Source: Pterobdella sp. o SKG-2022
Taxonomy: Eukaryota; Annelida; Clitellata; Hirudinida; Piscicolidae
DNA: 64,000 nucleotides
Direction: 5' to 3'
NCBI GenBank assembly: GCA_964035795.1
Contig: OZ038320.1
Coordinates: 15,114,030 to 15,178,029, forward strand
In this document: piece by piece, positions 48,722 through 60,736 of the stretch
Position numbering within the stretch: the stretch's first letter is position 1
Layout: each line of letters begins with the position of its first letter
Notes under the pieces: model-generated
Told to the model about the DNA's origin: nothing
The model's database searches: none
What the model saw: the letters and a program-made list of their open reading frames with translations, nothing else
Translations under genes and position numbers: made by a program

Positions 48722-51700
48722 TCATCGATCACTGGCAGCAGAGCTTTCTCCAGAAGTGTCGTTTGTAGCTTCAACATTGTTGGAAAAAATTTTGAAGTTT
48801 TCGTGCTTAGGAATTTTAGTATATTGAAAATCTCCGGAGGGAGAAGGAGTGCTTCTAAGACTACTGGGATCATCAATAGAGTCTTTTGCTTCATCGGAAG
48901 ATTCTGCTAATACTGCTTTATTTATCTTTTGTTGTTTTTTCTTTTCCAAAATTTTTTTCATCTCTTCTGCCTTGTTTAACTTTGTTTGTTCTTTTACTCC
49001 TTTAATCAAACGTCTATAAAATTTAAAAATCTTATATTTTTAAAAGTTAAAATTTATAAATTTTTCAATAAGAATGAATCTTCTAACTGATAATTTATTT
49101 TTCCTTCTTTTCCACTTGAATCAAATCTTTGCATTAACTTTTCAAAATCATAATCGTCTAGAGGAACCTTTGTTTTCTGAAAAATTTGAATTAGATAACG
49201 AATATCTACTTTGATCATTCAATTTGATCATTTAATCAAAATTTGAAAAACCTTTAGTTCTCTGACAAAATGACCTCTAGGCACTTTGTATTGTTTTTCA
49301 GGATCATAATGTTTAAAAAGTTCATACGGCTTGATGCCTTTGTCTGCCATAAACTGGATCAATAATTTTAATGGGTCACATCGCAAGACTGAAAATAGTG
49401 TTTCAAAGGTGAAAATAAGGAATAAAAAATAAGATATCTAAATGTTTATAGCAATGATTGAGTTTGTAGTGGAAACTGGCACTTTAATATCAAACTCAGC
49501 ATTTAAACATTCAGCCCCTTAGGCTCAGAAAAGCTTGATACCAAATGAGAACAAATACCAAATGAGAACAAATACCAAATTGACTATATCCTTATACCAA
49601 AGTTGATGAAACCCACTCTCAGAGATAAAAGAACAAGAGCTGGAAAATTGCTAGACAGTGACCATAGACCTTCAACATATGATATATCTTGGAAAGAAGT
49701 ATACACAAATTACACAAAGAAAAGTCTGTCATCAAATAAAACATCAAAGCTATCAACATATCAACTAGAAACAACTATCAAAAAGCAATGGAAAATAAGT
49801 TGAACAATAATCAAAACATAGAAATAAACAAAAATATTTTCAAAAAAATTCATGACATCAAAAAATACATTGAAAAAGTCTCCAAAAACCGAAGCATGCT
49901 TAATTCATGAAATAGAAAAGCTTATAACTGTAGAAAAAATTTTGAGCTTGAAAATAATGAGTGAACATAAAACCAATGTAATACAAAATCTTTAAAAAAA
50001 CGTTAAAAAAGTACAAAAACAAATAAAAAAATAAATCAAAAAATAGAAGAAAGTAAAATAGATGCAATTATCTCAACAATAGAAAAGACAACAACAGAAA
50101 CAAAACAAATTTTCGAAGTAGTCAAGCTGATATACAAACAAAAAACTCCTCGACCAATAGCTCATGATCAAGAAGAAAGAACTGATGAATGATGAAGAGC
50201 TAACAAATATAGTCAGTGACTTTTTTTCAAACAAATTTAAAAACAATAAAGTGGTTAACACAAGTTATCAAACGCAAAAACCACTAAGAAAACTTAAAAA
50301 GCAATACAAGACTATATTCAACAACTCAGAGCATACCATTAAGCAAAACTATGGAAAAAATACTAGAAAAGTTGTTAGAAAACGTATTGCAGCAAGATGA
50401 TGAAGCTCCAGCAAAGTCATGCCTGAAATTCTGCCTGCAACAATTGGAAAGAGGAGTCAAGAATAAGAAGAGATTTAGAGGAAGACCAAGAGTCTTACAG
50501 CTGACAACCCTTTTATCATCATCATCATTATCATCACCTTTGCAACAACTTATTCACAAATGAAGCATTTTGTTATTGACGTTTAATATTTGAAAAACCA
50601 CGTTTATTCGTAAATTTACTTTTTCATTTATAAAAAAGTTTGGATTAAAAGGTGTGGCAATATCAAGACGATAAAGCCGATAACATGACTAACTAATAAA
50701 TTAATAACTCTTATTTTTACATACCAAAGAAACACACTTTATTTATACCTTGAAACAATGTTCTTGTTTATGACTTGATGAAACTATAAGCTTTTGAAGC
50801 TTTTTTTTAAATAAAGTATATTAAACCAGCAACGCTCAAGCTTAACAAATAATAGAACTCGAGAATCACAAGGAATAAAAAGATGAAGGTATACAAAGCT
50901 CATATCCAAATGTAATGTTATAAAGCGCTATTCCTTTTCGAAGCTCTTATTAGAAATTTATTTTTTTTTTAAATTTCAAATAAAGTTATTTTTTTAAATA
51001 TTGTTGGTCATAACACAAGGAAATATAATTTACTCATTCGTCTTCCGAATATGTCATTACTTTCACTGATTCTTCCATGAGTAACTAAAATTGGTTTATT
51101 TTTTTGAATACTTTCAATCATGTAAACTATTTTTCCATTGACTGTGACTCCCTTGAAATTATTAAAAATAATTTTACTTTAATTAAATGAAATTTTAATT
51201 TAAATCAAATTTAACAAATTTAATTGAATTCAATTATCATATGGAATTGGAAAAAAGTGATAACTTATAACCTCACAATAAACCTGAATAAACTTTTTGC
51301 ATAAATTTTGTTACTAAGATTAATACTTATTTGCCTCATCAGATCGAGTGAATCACTTAGTTTTTATTCCAAACGTTTTTGTGTTTCCTGTATTGTGGGT
51401 TTCCTCATATGGGGTTTTGCTGTCTTTTACAAGCTGGTCAATGTAGTTCTATTTTTTGATTATCTGTGCTAAGATTTCTACAACCTCGAGTTGCTGATGC
51501 GTTCGTTTTTGCTTTGCAAGCCTACATCTTTTTTATCTCATTTCAAGTATGCAAGGCATATATAATAGTTTGTTAATGGCGTGATGATGCTTCCATAACT
51601 TCTTTAACACAGCTCCCAGCATTCAAGTATATGTTCTATCAAACTTTTTTACTACATTTTTATTCATGTTTCACGTATCTAATGCAACTAGTAAAACTGT

Positions 51701-52835
51701 TCTCACTACAGCTCTAAAAAAAATTATTTCGCGTTTTTTTTTAATTGGAGCTTTCCATAGTGTTTTTAGAGCATTCCACGCGTTCCCAATTTTAATATTC
51801 AAATCATTTTCTGTTAAAAATATTTCGCTTTCTAAATATAGAAAGTTATTCAATGTTCTGGTTTAATTGGATTTTTGTTTGTTGTGAGCCGTTCGATCCT
51901 GAATTTTAGTCTTTGCCGCTTGTTAAATGCGGAATAGAATACAATACAATTGTGAATAAGATTTGAGTGACACTTCTGGAGTTCCTAGGCCACATCATTA
52001 TTAAAAAAACTAATAAATAAAAAATAACATAGAAAAAAATTTTTTTAAAGTGAAAAAAGGAATAATAATATTAAGTAAAAAAAAATATAATTTAAAAAAA
52101 TGTTTAAACAATATAATATAAATCTATATGCCAAAAGATCTGGAAAAAAGAAAAGATTCGAGGTTTCTTCCAAATGAATGTGTGGAAAAAGAAAACATGA
52201 TTTGTTCAAAAAGGTTATTCCACAGGTGACGACCGGTTACATGAAAAATTTTCTTTTCCGCGGTTTTAAGCGTATACTTACTTGAAACATTTTTCAATGA
52301 ATTGGCAAATCTCAGTTTCTGCTTACCAAGAATGCATGATAGCATCTCAAAATCTCTGAAGCTGGACTTTAACAAACAATTATTTTAACATCAGCAGCAG
52401 AACCTTATAGTCATTCATCAACTTTGAGCCAGTGCAGATCTCTCAAAACAGAACTTATATGAGCACATTTTCTTGTACTTGTAAGAAGCCTAGCTGTTTT
52501 TCTGATATCCTGCAAATCTTAAAAACTCAACAGCTTCTCGATCGATTATATTTGCTTCAGAAATGAAAAAACCGCATTGTAAAATTTTCTTGATTTAAGT
52601 TTTCAGATAAATCTTCATCTAACAAGACGCCAAGAGTTTTCACATTTCCCAAAGAAACAATGTTCTGGACAACGCGGAATTCTAAGAAAGTTTCTGCTAT
52701 TGGAGAACCAGATGACTTCAGTTTTAGAAACCTTCAATTTCAAATGATTGGCTTCTATCTAACCCGCAATATCATCTATGCTTTCAGATGAAGCTACTTG
52801 CAACTCACTACTTGCAATGGTTATAAATTTGTGTC

Positions 52836-52881
<46 letters not shown>

Positions 52882-53674
52882 CGATTAAAGTTTAAAATTT
52901 GCGTGAAAAATTTTGTAAAAGTAAGTTTTGGCCTTGCTGATAAAACTGTTAACCAGTAGTAAAATTTTATTTAACTGAAATATTTAGGTGTACAAGTGCA
53001 CTCTGTTGAGTTTCAACGGCGTCGAGGAGGTCTAGCACTCCAGTCATTGTTAAAGGATTTCCTCCTATCTGAAATCAACTTTAAAATATACCAATAATCA
53101 CTGTTTGAATTTAAATAATTTAGCTACTAATGTTTCCAACATCTAAAATAAAGATGTTAATATAAAATGAAATATTGAGAAAATATTGTTCAAAATTAAA
53201 AAAAACAAACACGAAGCACTTCTAAAGTATCATTTTCCTTCAATCCTTTAGAAACATTGAGAGCTCCTTCCCAATTGATTCTATTGTTGGATACATTAAC
53301 TTCTTTCAGGTATTTATTACCTCTTAATAAATCACATAATGAAACTGTACCTTCAAATTATGAGCAATTTTTTCATCAAAATTGAATTTTTATAAAAGTA
53401 GAAAAAAAAATGATATAAACTAAAATACACATAAATAATTTTTGTTTAAAAAAAATTAAATTGTTTCGAAAAAATTACTAACATATTAAAATGCAAAATA
53501 ATTAATATTCAAACCATTCAGGCTTATCGAATTCCATGAAAGATCAAGATGAGTCATGCAATAATTTCGTTTAAGACAAGAAAAAAAATAGCTTGCGTTT
53601 AATTTGTTCCAGCTCAGATCTAGTTTTTCTATGGCGTTGTTACTGGCTGTTTCAATGTATTTCAATTCAGTGAT
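48722..53674 (-). CDS. leucine-rich-repeat/EF-hand protein, LRRC74-like, 5' incomplete
   Basis: Seven exons join without a phase error: 53674-53515, 53350-53211, 53068-52994, 51151-51034, 49388-49252, 49176-49088 and 49013-48722 (336 codons plus stop). The first three encode RNase-inhibitor-type LRRs (NAIEKLDLSWNKLNASYF, THLDLSWNSISLNG, LKEVNVSNNRINWEGALNVS, GGNPLTMTGVLDLLDAVET). Exon 4 gives KPILVTHGRISESNDIFGRR. Exons 5-6 give two EF-hand-like units (PLKLLIQFMADKGIKPYELF; LMQRFDSSGKEGKINYQ), of which only the second has a plausible calcium loop. The last exon is a charged, Ser-rich tail (KKILEKKKQQKINK ... GESSAASDR). This order matches vertebrate LRRC74. The N-terminal LRRs must lie upstream and were not found. 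The intron between exons 3 and 4 (1.8 kb) is full of LINE fragments; a small exon hidden there cannot be excluded. Function is unknown. Confidence 0.85.
49600..50570 (+). mobile_element. LINE fragment in LRR intron
   Basis: The + strand reads LLDSDHRPSTYDISWKEVYT with YTKKSLSSNKTSKLSTYQLE (the SDH end of an endonuclease and the linker), then lysine-rich sequence, EVVKLIYKQKTPRPIAHDQE and NDEELTNIVSDFFSNKFKNN, the start of the RT region. The last 200 bases are less certain. It runs antisense to the LRR gene. Confidence 0.75.
50905..50955 (-). mobile_element. SINE tail fragment
   Basis: About 50 bases on the - strand matching the 3' end of the tRNA-derived SINE: AAGGAATAGCGCTTTATAAC and ATTACATT. 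The rest of the SINE is missing. Confidence 0.65.
51355..51960 (-). mobile_element. LINE C-terminal fragment in LRR intron
   Basis: The - strand reads NNFLYLESEIFLTENDLNIK, IGNAWNALKTLWKAPIKKKR and EIIFFRAVVRTVLLVA, then VVKKFDRTYT, LGAV, LAKQKRTHQQLEVVEILAQI and NYIDQLVKDSKTPYEETHNT. These match the region after the RT catalytic core to near the end of a LINE of yet another family (F.YLGS.I..SE.DL..RI..AW.A...LWKS). Confidence 0.78.
52110..52810 (-). mobile_element. CR1/L2-like LINE C-terminal fragment in LRR intron
   Basis: The - strand reads DDIAG-stop-IEANHLKLKVSKTEVIWF, decayed sequence, HISSVLRDLHWLKVDE, then LRFANSLKNVSSKYTLKTAE and FHVTGRHLWNNLFEQIM. The order LKLN..KTEV..., L..LHWL..., LWN.L follows the C-terminal half of CR1/L2/Rex polymerases. 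Confidence 0.78.
52838..52879. repeat. TA microsatellite
   Basis: Uninterrupted run of about twenty TA dinucleotides in the intron between LRR exons 3 and 4. Confidence 0.95.
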
Positions 53675-54469
53675 CTCATATTGACACAAAAAAATTAAAT
53701 AGCTAATTTAATTGAAAATTAAGCAAAAAGAACATAAAAACTACAATTTCAACGTTGATAAATTCTTAGTTATCATGGTTTTTTTCATTTTTACTTATTC
53801 TAACGTATGTTAATTTGATTTTTGGATTGAACAACGTGATGGAACTTCATTGTATTTTTATCATTCTAGCAATTTCCAAGTCAGTGCCTGATTAAAGTCA
53901 AATAAATTATTGTCTTTTTTTATTGAGCAATCATTGAAGGCAATTTTTCTTGGTGTGAAACAGAAACAGCGAGTCACAATTTACGTTCCTTAGTTTTTCA
54001 TTTTACTGATGTGGTGTGCGAGATACCCTGCTTTTTAAGATTCATGAGTTTAGGGTGCCAAAAAAGTTTATCAGATAGATCGAAGCATGGCATATAAATA
54101 GACTCACATAGGTGACGCTTGAAGATTTAAGAAGTAAGACGGCTTCTCAAGTCTTCGTTCTCCCATCTTTTCTTTTTTTTTTGTCTAAATGGCTTAGCAG
54201 ATTAGACTATTTGTGAACTGGGGTCAGAGCCAAACAAAAAGATCCAACGTGTTTTGGATTGTGTGGCAAAAAAACTTCCTTTTACATTTGGAGGTATTTT
54301 TAAAATCAGAATCTTTTTCAAATTAAAACCCCTATGAAGCTGAATAATGACTAAACATCCGTTGAAGCGCTTACTCATTTTCCTAAGCCATGCGGTGAGT
54401 GTAAACAAAAGTTTAAAACAATGCGCAGAAATCATCTACTGTCTAGCATCAACTGATTAGGAACATAAA
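53675..54469. other. no gene recognised
   Basis: AT-rich sequence upstream of the first visible LRR exon. It should be intronic if the gene continues upstream. No further LRR-like exon could be found here on the - strand. Confidence 0.4.
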
Positions 54470-55577
54470 ATGAAAACTTTCCACCCGGTGAACTGCTACC
54501 TTTTTGTGGTCAAGTGGCTTGTGTGCTTCAATAACCCTGAGCTAGACCAGCTTGAGCTTTGCTTCTGTTAAAGTCACTCATAACGAGCAGGTCAAATAAT
54601 AAAAGCCAGACTAAATTTAGTTCCATTCTACAGATTGGAGGTTTGCCAAAAAGCTAAAAAACTTTTTTAGATAAATAGTTAAAAAACAGTAAACAAGAAA
54701 ATTTTCTACTTATTTGTCTGAAGAACTGTCAGTCAAAAACTAGCAATAGTGAAAGACACAAAAATAACAGTGGCACGAAAAAAGGGAGCTATGAGCACTC
54801 AATTATAGACCGGAATTGGTTTTTGAAATGTGAAAACAATGTTTAGAGCTGGAAAACTGGCACAAATTGCAGGCAGAAATGAAAAATTAAAAGTACTTCT
54901 TTTATTTCAGATGTGCGGAAAACCCGATGGACATGCGCCATAAAAATTTCGGGTAGAGCAGTGTTATATAACGCCAAAAAGTAGCCATTATCTTAAGAAA
55001 AGTAGAAAAAAATTGGACGTTAGTGTGAAACATGAAAAAAGCAAATTTATTAGAATTAAAATGACTATCTACCAACGCTACAACCCGACTAATGGCAAAA
55101 AAGATGATGTCAAAGACTGATTTTACAAACTGTTATAAGCAGAAGTAACAATAACTCAAAGGCACAACCTACTCATTGTTATGAGAAACCTAATTTCAAA
55201 AATCAGAAGAGTGATGGGAAAGTATGGCTATTGATTTAAAATGATAATGATGATATACTGCTAAAATTGTGCAATAACAAAATCTGGTAGAAAAGGACTC
55301 ATCTGCTATTTGCCCAATAACCAGATCGACCATCTATTAATCATTGGAACATGAAAGCGACTCAACTGAGGGGCAGAGATGAGCAGCAATTATTATCTTG
55401 TAGTTTCTTTGATCTAGTTCAAATAGATATTAAAACTATTAAGTCAAAGTGCAAAGTAGAAAAACAGTATCAACAATGTTTTTACTATCCTTGAAAAACA
55501 AATTTCATGCGCTGCCGAGTGCTGAATCAAAGGGCAAAACATCGACATAATTATATGAAAATAATATCAGCATTCAC
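54470..55577 (+). mobile_element. LINE endonuclease, heavily decayed
   Basis: Despite stops every few dozen codons the + strand keeps the outline of an endonuclease domain: GIGFWNVKTMFRAGKLAQIA (start motif), IKMTIYQRYNPTNGKKDDVK, a GDxN region decayed to MRNLIS, VMGKYGY, NQIDHLLIIGTWKR and NYYLVVSLI (the SDHHLV region). It runs into the assembly gap at 55578. Confidence 0.7.
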
Positions 55578-55777
55578 NNNNNNNNNNNNNNNNNNNNNNN
55601 NNNNNNNNNNNNNNNNNNNNNNNNNNNNNNNNNNNNNNNNNNNNNNNNNNNNNNNNNNNNNNNNNNNNNNNNNNNNNNNNNNNNNNNNNNNNNNNNNNNN
55701 NNNNNNNNNNNNNNNNNNNNNNNNNNNNNNNNNNNNNNNNNNNNNNNNNNNNNNNNNNNNNNNNNNNNNNNNNNNNN
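55578..55777. other. assembly gap (200 N)
   Basis: Exactly 200 undetermined bases. The LINE fragments on either side share orientation and may belong to one copy whose RT lies in the gap. Confidence 0.99.
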
Positions 55778-55899
55778 ATGGTTATTTTACGGCACTGAAA
55801 AACTATCTCAGCGACTGATTCTTCTCATAAGCAGAGTTCACTCACAGATCAATTCTTTCATAAAGAGCAAGATTTGAGAAAGTTAAACAGAGTTAAGAT

Positions 55900-56460
55900 G
55901 ATGATGGTAGGTTTGTGATGAAAGTGATGGTTGGTGAATAAACCTCGAAGTTGTTTCAGACTTCTGAAATCTTGGGGATATGTTATCTGCAGGTGGTGGA
56001 TGTGAGCTTGCTTCAATAGCACGTTGTAAGTGTGCCTGGAGTAAGTTTCGACAACTTCTTTTTCTTCTTATCAATCACCAGCTATTTTTATTGATCAGAG
56101 GCCATATCTATTCAACTTTTGTCATACGCGCTATTTTGCAAGTTGCTGAAACATGGGTTGTAACATTATCCACATTGAACCGCCTTAAACGAAACGACCT
56201 TGCCATGATTCGCTGGATGCGCAACGTTAGAGCAAATGATAATGTTCTTTCTGACCCTCTTCTTCCTAAACTTGGCATTCAGAATGTTGAGGTAGTTTTA
56301 CGTACCAGCAGAATGAGGTGGTTTGGATACGTGGAGCGTAGCGCCGGTTGGATTTCACAGATGCAAAAGTTGGAGTCAGATTTTTACAAGAAACCTGAAA
56401 GGCCGAAAAAAACTTGGAACGAACTTGTATTGAAGGACAAAAAAAGCTAAGCATGGTTTG
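55900..56460 (+). mobile_element. LINE C-terminal region, open frame
   Basis: A 156-codon open frame (55980-56450) reads MLSAGGGCELASIARCKCAW, FRQLLFLLINHQLFLLIRGH, IYSTFVIRAILQVAETWVVT, LSTLNRLKRNDLAMIRWMRN, LRTSRMRWFGYVERSAGWIS and ERPKKTWNELVLKDKKS. It begins at the GDMLxAGGG point after the RT core and ends near the element's C-terminus. The lack of stops makes it one of the better preserved LINE pieces in the window. Confidence 0.85.
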
Positions 56461-56839
56461 AGCAGATCCCCTCAATTGCACCCAATGAAAAAACCGACTT
56501 TGAGTTAGATCTTCCATAAAAGCCAACCCTTGGTAAAGGAAAACGGACTATAAAAAGGATTTGATTAACTGATTGTATAAATTGTTGCAATAAATTTGAT
56601 TCAAAAGTGTACTTTTTATTTTTTGCATGCAAAATTTTTTAGATGATAAAATTAAATTTTATATATCACAAACGATGAGAGTATTTTTATGTAAAAACAA
56701 CAGATCATAACTTTTTCAAATATGTAAATTTTTCATGCATTAGTTCGAAGCTTCACCTGTATGAAGATTAAGCAAAATTATTACGACCATAAAATATAAT
56801 TACAGAAATGAAAGATAAAAGTATCACAATTGTCTCTTA
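56461..56839. other. LINE 3' tail and spacer
   Basis: The first ~70 bases are probably the untranslated end of the preceding LINE; the rest is AT-rich without features. Confidence 0.4.
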
Positions 56840-57460
56840 TGAATGCTCTGCATCCAATGAATCATTACCAGATCTATACTTCTCATTACTATCATAGGCA
56901 TCTTCAAAAACTAAGCAAAGTTCATGACAAAGGCTTCCCATAATACCTTGCTTGGTTAACCTTGGCCTTCACCTTCATCTACTACCATTATTTTTGAAAT
57001 TCCTCACCTGCTTCACAAAATTTTCAACCCCTTTTTTTACAACATGACCAAGCCATCTCAAACGTTTTTGTTTCGCAACTTCAACAATTAAATCAGTTGA
57101 ACACAATCTACCCATCAACTCTTTTGTGCTCATCCCTCAGCCAGCTGCTCATTCTAAGCTTTCATCTTACTGCTTTTGTCAGAATATCCTCTTTGACAGA
57201 TCTTACCACCCAAGTTTCTGAACCATATGTAATGACAGACCTCACAAGTTATATAAATTTGTTTTTTGATATTCCATGTGTACCTTTCACCACAAAACAT
57301 AGACAACATACTGTTGAATGTCTTCAGGTCCAGTTCTACACTTCCTGTAGCAGCTAGTTCACTTGTCACCACCACTCCAATTGTCCCCTGGATAACGAAA
57401 ATTTTCTTAGCTCTGAGAACACTCTCATTCTCCTCTGCCTGTTTTGGAGTGTCCAAATAA
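56840..57460 (-). mobile_element. LINE C-terminal region
   Basis: On the - strand: VVVTSELAATGSVELDLKTF, MLSMFCGERYTWNIKKQIYI, CEVCHYIWFRNLGGKI, then ELMGRLCSTDLIVEVAKQKR, LRWLGHVVKKGVENFVKQVR, and IMGSLCHELCLVFEDAYDSN. LRWLGHV.RK...N.VKQ and the final D(L).DAYDR.KWR-like ending belong to endonuclease-RT elements distinct from families B and E. Stops are present near 57120 and 56990. Confidence 0.78.
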
Positions 57461-57799
57461 TGTTCTCATCTAGTGTTTCTAGATTTCTTGATCTTAAAAA
57501 AAATATGCTGAATTTAAGTCATTTTTAAAAAGTATACCTAGCACTAAAGTGCCACAGAGAAACTCAAGTGATGACTCATGATATTAAATATCTGTCTTTC
57601 ACTAATACTCCTGTTCAAAAATAATATTTAATTTTAGATCATTCTGTATAAAAGTTATTCATTGAAAAAAACTCATTCTTCAAGTAATCAAAAAGAAACA
57701 GAAAATCCAAAGATAAGTTGTTAGTAAAAATTTCAAAGCAAATGATACTTTGATACTTAGAGATATTGATGGTGGTGTATATAGATCATTAAATGAAGT
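57461..57799. other. no gene recognised
   Basis: AT-rich sequence without conserved blocks. Confidence 0.4.
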
Positions 57800-59110
57800 C
57801 TAGAATAATAATAATTAGCTATTTTTAAAGCGCCTTTTACGCGTCGTTCAGAAGCGCTCTGCTTTGAAATGCTTGAAAAAATATGTTTTCAAATTTCTAA
57901 AAAAAATAGGATAGGGAGAAGATTAATGATTAGGAGGAAGAGAGTTCCAGAGAAGTGGACCAGAAAAAGAAAAATCAGATTTAGTATAGGAGTGAGAGAG
58001 AGATAATGAAAAGTTGAGAATGAGTAGAGGACCATATTAGTGAGAAGAGAGTCTAGAGAAAGAACAAAGTCATCAATATCAGTGAAAGAAGAAGAGTCAG
58101 AAGAAGAAGCCGAAAGAAGTTGGATGAAGTGTTTTGTCAAGTTGAGGTCAAGAGTGAGTAGATACCTTGACAGTAGAGGAGAGTTTAATGGGGCTGGCAG
58201 GGAAAGAAGATTGAATAAAATATAAATCAAAAAAGGAGACTGGATGAGCAAGAATACTAATGGGTTTGATAAAAGATGATGTGATAAAAAAATCAATGGT
58301 GTTGCTAGAGGAATGGGAGGGAAAGTGACAATGTTGGGAAAGATTGAAAAGTTCAAAAAGTTCCAGAGATTTGTTAGCGTAGAAATTAGTTTTAATGTTA
58401 AATTGGATGTTAAAGTCACCTACAATATAAAAAGGAGAGGAAAGAGTATATAAAAGTTCAAGTAAGGCAGAGAAATCATTAATAAATGAAGAGAGAAGAA
58501 GAAGGTTGATAAATAACAGTAATAAACAGGGTGAAAGTAACAAATTTAAAAAAAGAGACAAAGGATTTAAGATTTAAAATTAGGATGAGAAGTTTTAGAG
58601 GAGGAAAAGGTAGATTTGTAAAAAATACAGATTCCTCCATAAATGAAAGAGGATTTTGAGGAGCATAAGCAAGCTCAAGAAAAGAATAAGGGGAGGACAA
58701 ACAGAGATGAGAAGGAGAAAAAGCAGATTCATGCCAGGTCTCACTGAGAGCTAGAAAGTCAAGGTTGGAGTCAGAAAGGAGATTAAAAACATGAATAAAT
58801 TAAGAGATCTTATGTTAAGAAAAGATATATTAATGGATTTAAGAAGTTTAGAAGAGTTATGAGATGAGTTGGATGAATTAGAATTGAGAAAAGAAGATTT
58901 AGATTTTAGGTGAGAGAAGGAGATAAGAGAGGAGTGAGGGAATGTAGGACTGGAGAAAGTAGAAGTAGTGGATGATGAAATACTATTGAGAACAGAAGAA
59001 CTACAAGATTTGAGATTAAAAAAGAAAACGCGCCGCCTGACAGTCCGAAAAGGAAAAGAAAATTTAGAGAGACTAAGTAAAAAATCCCGAGAGCAGGGCA
59101 TAGGTTCAGA
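57800..59110 (-). mobile_element. L2/CR1-like LINE, endonuclease joined to 3' tail
   Basis: The - strand starts with a Ser-rich region (KLLKSINISFLNIRSLNLFM, i.e. the N.RSL start), then FLALSETWHESAFSPSHLC, LYTLSSPFYIVGDFNIQFNI, HCHFPSHSSSNTIDFFITSS and ILAHPVSFFDLY, spread over three frames by small shifts. After LFFLINLLPILFFLEI it jumps to the LINE's 3' terminal sequence (CAAAGCAGAGCGCTTCTGAA, GGCGCTTTAAAAATAGC and an ATT tail at about 57803-57815). The entire RT is absent, so an internal deletion removed the polymerase but kept both ends. Confidence 0.82.
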
Positions 59111-60117
59111 GTAAATACGAGGAACAGAAAAGAAGAAGAAAATAATTAAAGATTTGTAGAAAAATAATAATTAAATAGACTAATAAAAACAAAAAATTGA
59201 AAATGAAATACCTTAAAAAGGAGAAAAAGCAGTTCATAGCAAAAACAAACCGATAGAATGGCTGCTAAAAGTTAAAAAGTATTAATGGATTGCATAGGTT
59301 GAAAAAATCTGAAAAATTCAAAAAAGGTACAAATATATGGTAGAAACATCATTTTGTATAAAAACTCGACTAAAATAGAGAACGATGTTAAATTTTTATA
59401 CATTACTTTATACATATGTTTAGAAAAATCTACATGCCGCAGTAACTAGTACTTACAATGGTTAGCAGTCGATACAAGATAAAAGATGGATGCAGTTTAA
59501 CACATATGCATGAAAAGTTTATGAAATAAAATGAAACTCAAAATATTTGCTTTTATTTCAAAAGCATAGTGAGAAGTAAAAAATATTTAGTAGGAAACAT
59601 AAGTAAATAAATTACTAAATAAAAAGTAAATGAAACATTAAACTAACAATTTGGAATTGAGATTTATGCAAAAAAATCTCATGAAACTCCTTTTTCAAAA
59701 GGCCAAAACACTCTCAATCTAAGCATTAATACCTGAAAAAGTAGATTGCATAATAATTTTTAAAATAATCACACTAAGCTATCCACTCACCATTTGATGA
59801 ATAAGCCGAAATTACGGAACTACCAAGCTAAACTAACTGAAACTCAAAATTTTTGGACTATAATCAGCTAAAAAAAATTAGATCAGTAAATTGAAAGTTA
59901 AAATTGCTTTTTATAACTTAGTAATTAAAATTATTCATAGAATTACTTGATTAGTTGAAACTATTAAAAACAATCTTAGAATTCTCAAGAAGAAACTTCT
60001 TATACTTAAACTAATTGAAGTGTCAAAAATTCAAACAAAAGTTATGAATTTAACCCAACTCAAGGAAATAAACTTCAGTGTCAAGTTTTAAACGCTGATA
60101 TATAACAAACGTTTGAC
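59111..60117. other. no gene recognised
   Basis: A-rich sequence. The part next to 59110 may be the 5' leader of the preceding LINE. Nothing else recognised on either strand. Confidence 0.4.
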
Positions 60118-60290
60118 GGCCCCTATAGCTGAGGGCTAGACTAATTATCTAAAGATACCGGCTTCAATACCTCGTGGGCCGACAATTAGCATCTGCTCCA
60201 CAGTGTGTTTTCGTTATATTAAATTTGGAGCGAGCGCTCTGATCTATAAGGAAAATCCCCTTATAAATACCGCATAAAATTCGAAGTGAA
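60118..60290 (+). mobile_element. tRNA-derived SINE, copy 4 (complete length)
   Basis: GGCCCCTATAGCTGAGGGCT is a decayed A-box region (two or three bases lost), followed by AGACTAATTATCT, ACCGGCTTCAATACCTCGTG, GGCCGACAATTAGCATCTGC, CACAGTGTGTTTTCGTTATA, GATCTATAAGGAAAATCCCC and TTATAAATACCGCATAA. Head, body and tail are all present. Confidence 0.83.
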
Positions 60291-60736
60291 AATTTTTTTT
60301 AATAAAATTTAATAATACTAATTCAATCTTTTTTAATTTTTGAAAAAAATTTTCAAAAACTAATAAAATTGCATCAAATTTTTTATACTATGCATGTTCA
60401 TAAAAGGCTTGTAAATGTGTAAATGGTAGTTTTTTCCGGTATTCGTTTACAATTTTGAGTGATAATTAATATTGCTTTTAAATGGACCTTCAAAACAATT
60501 CGGGTTGAAGTCTCATCAGCAATTCCTAACGCGAAGCGCTTGTCAGCAAATATAATTGGTCTAATGCTCTACCTCTTGAACAACGCGGGCCAAAAATTAA
60601 GCGCAAAACGATACAAGTATAAGATTTCCACAATTTATTACTCACGATTGTTGAAACAAAAATTTTAAAAAAACTTTAGAGAACGTTCAAAATTTCTGAA
60701 TTTCAATTGAAATGAGTAAGTGAAAATCTTGTTCCG
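60291..60736. other. 3' flank of the PABP gene
   Basis: AT-rich. A partial tRNA-like piece occurs at about 60555-60595 (TCTAATGCTCTACC ... AACGCGGGCC), too short to classify. The PABP transcript ends in this stretch; no canonical polyadenylation signal is singled out. Confidence 0.4.

Noticed and set aside
58040..58225. + strand frame rich in Glu/Arg near 58040
   Set aside because: It is the antisense of Ser/Leu-rich LINE endonuclease sequence on the - strand.
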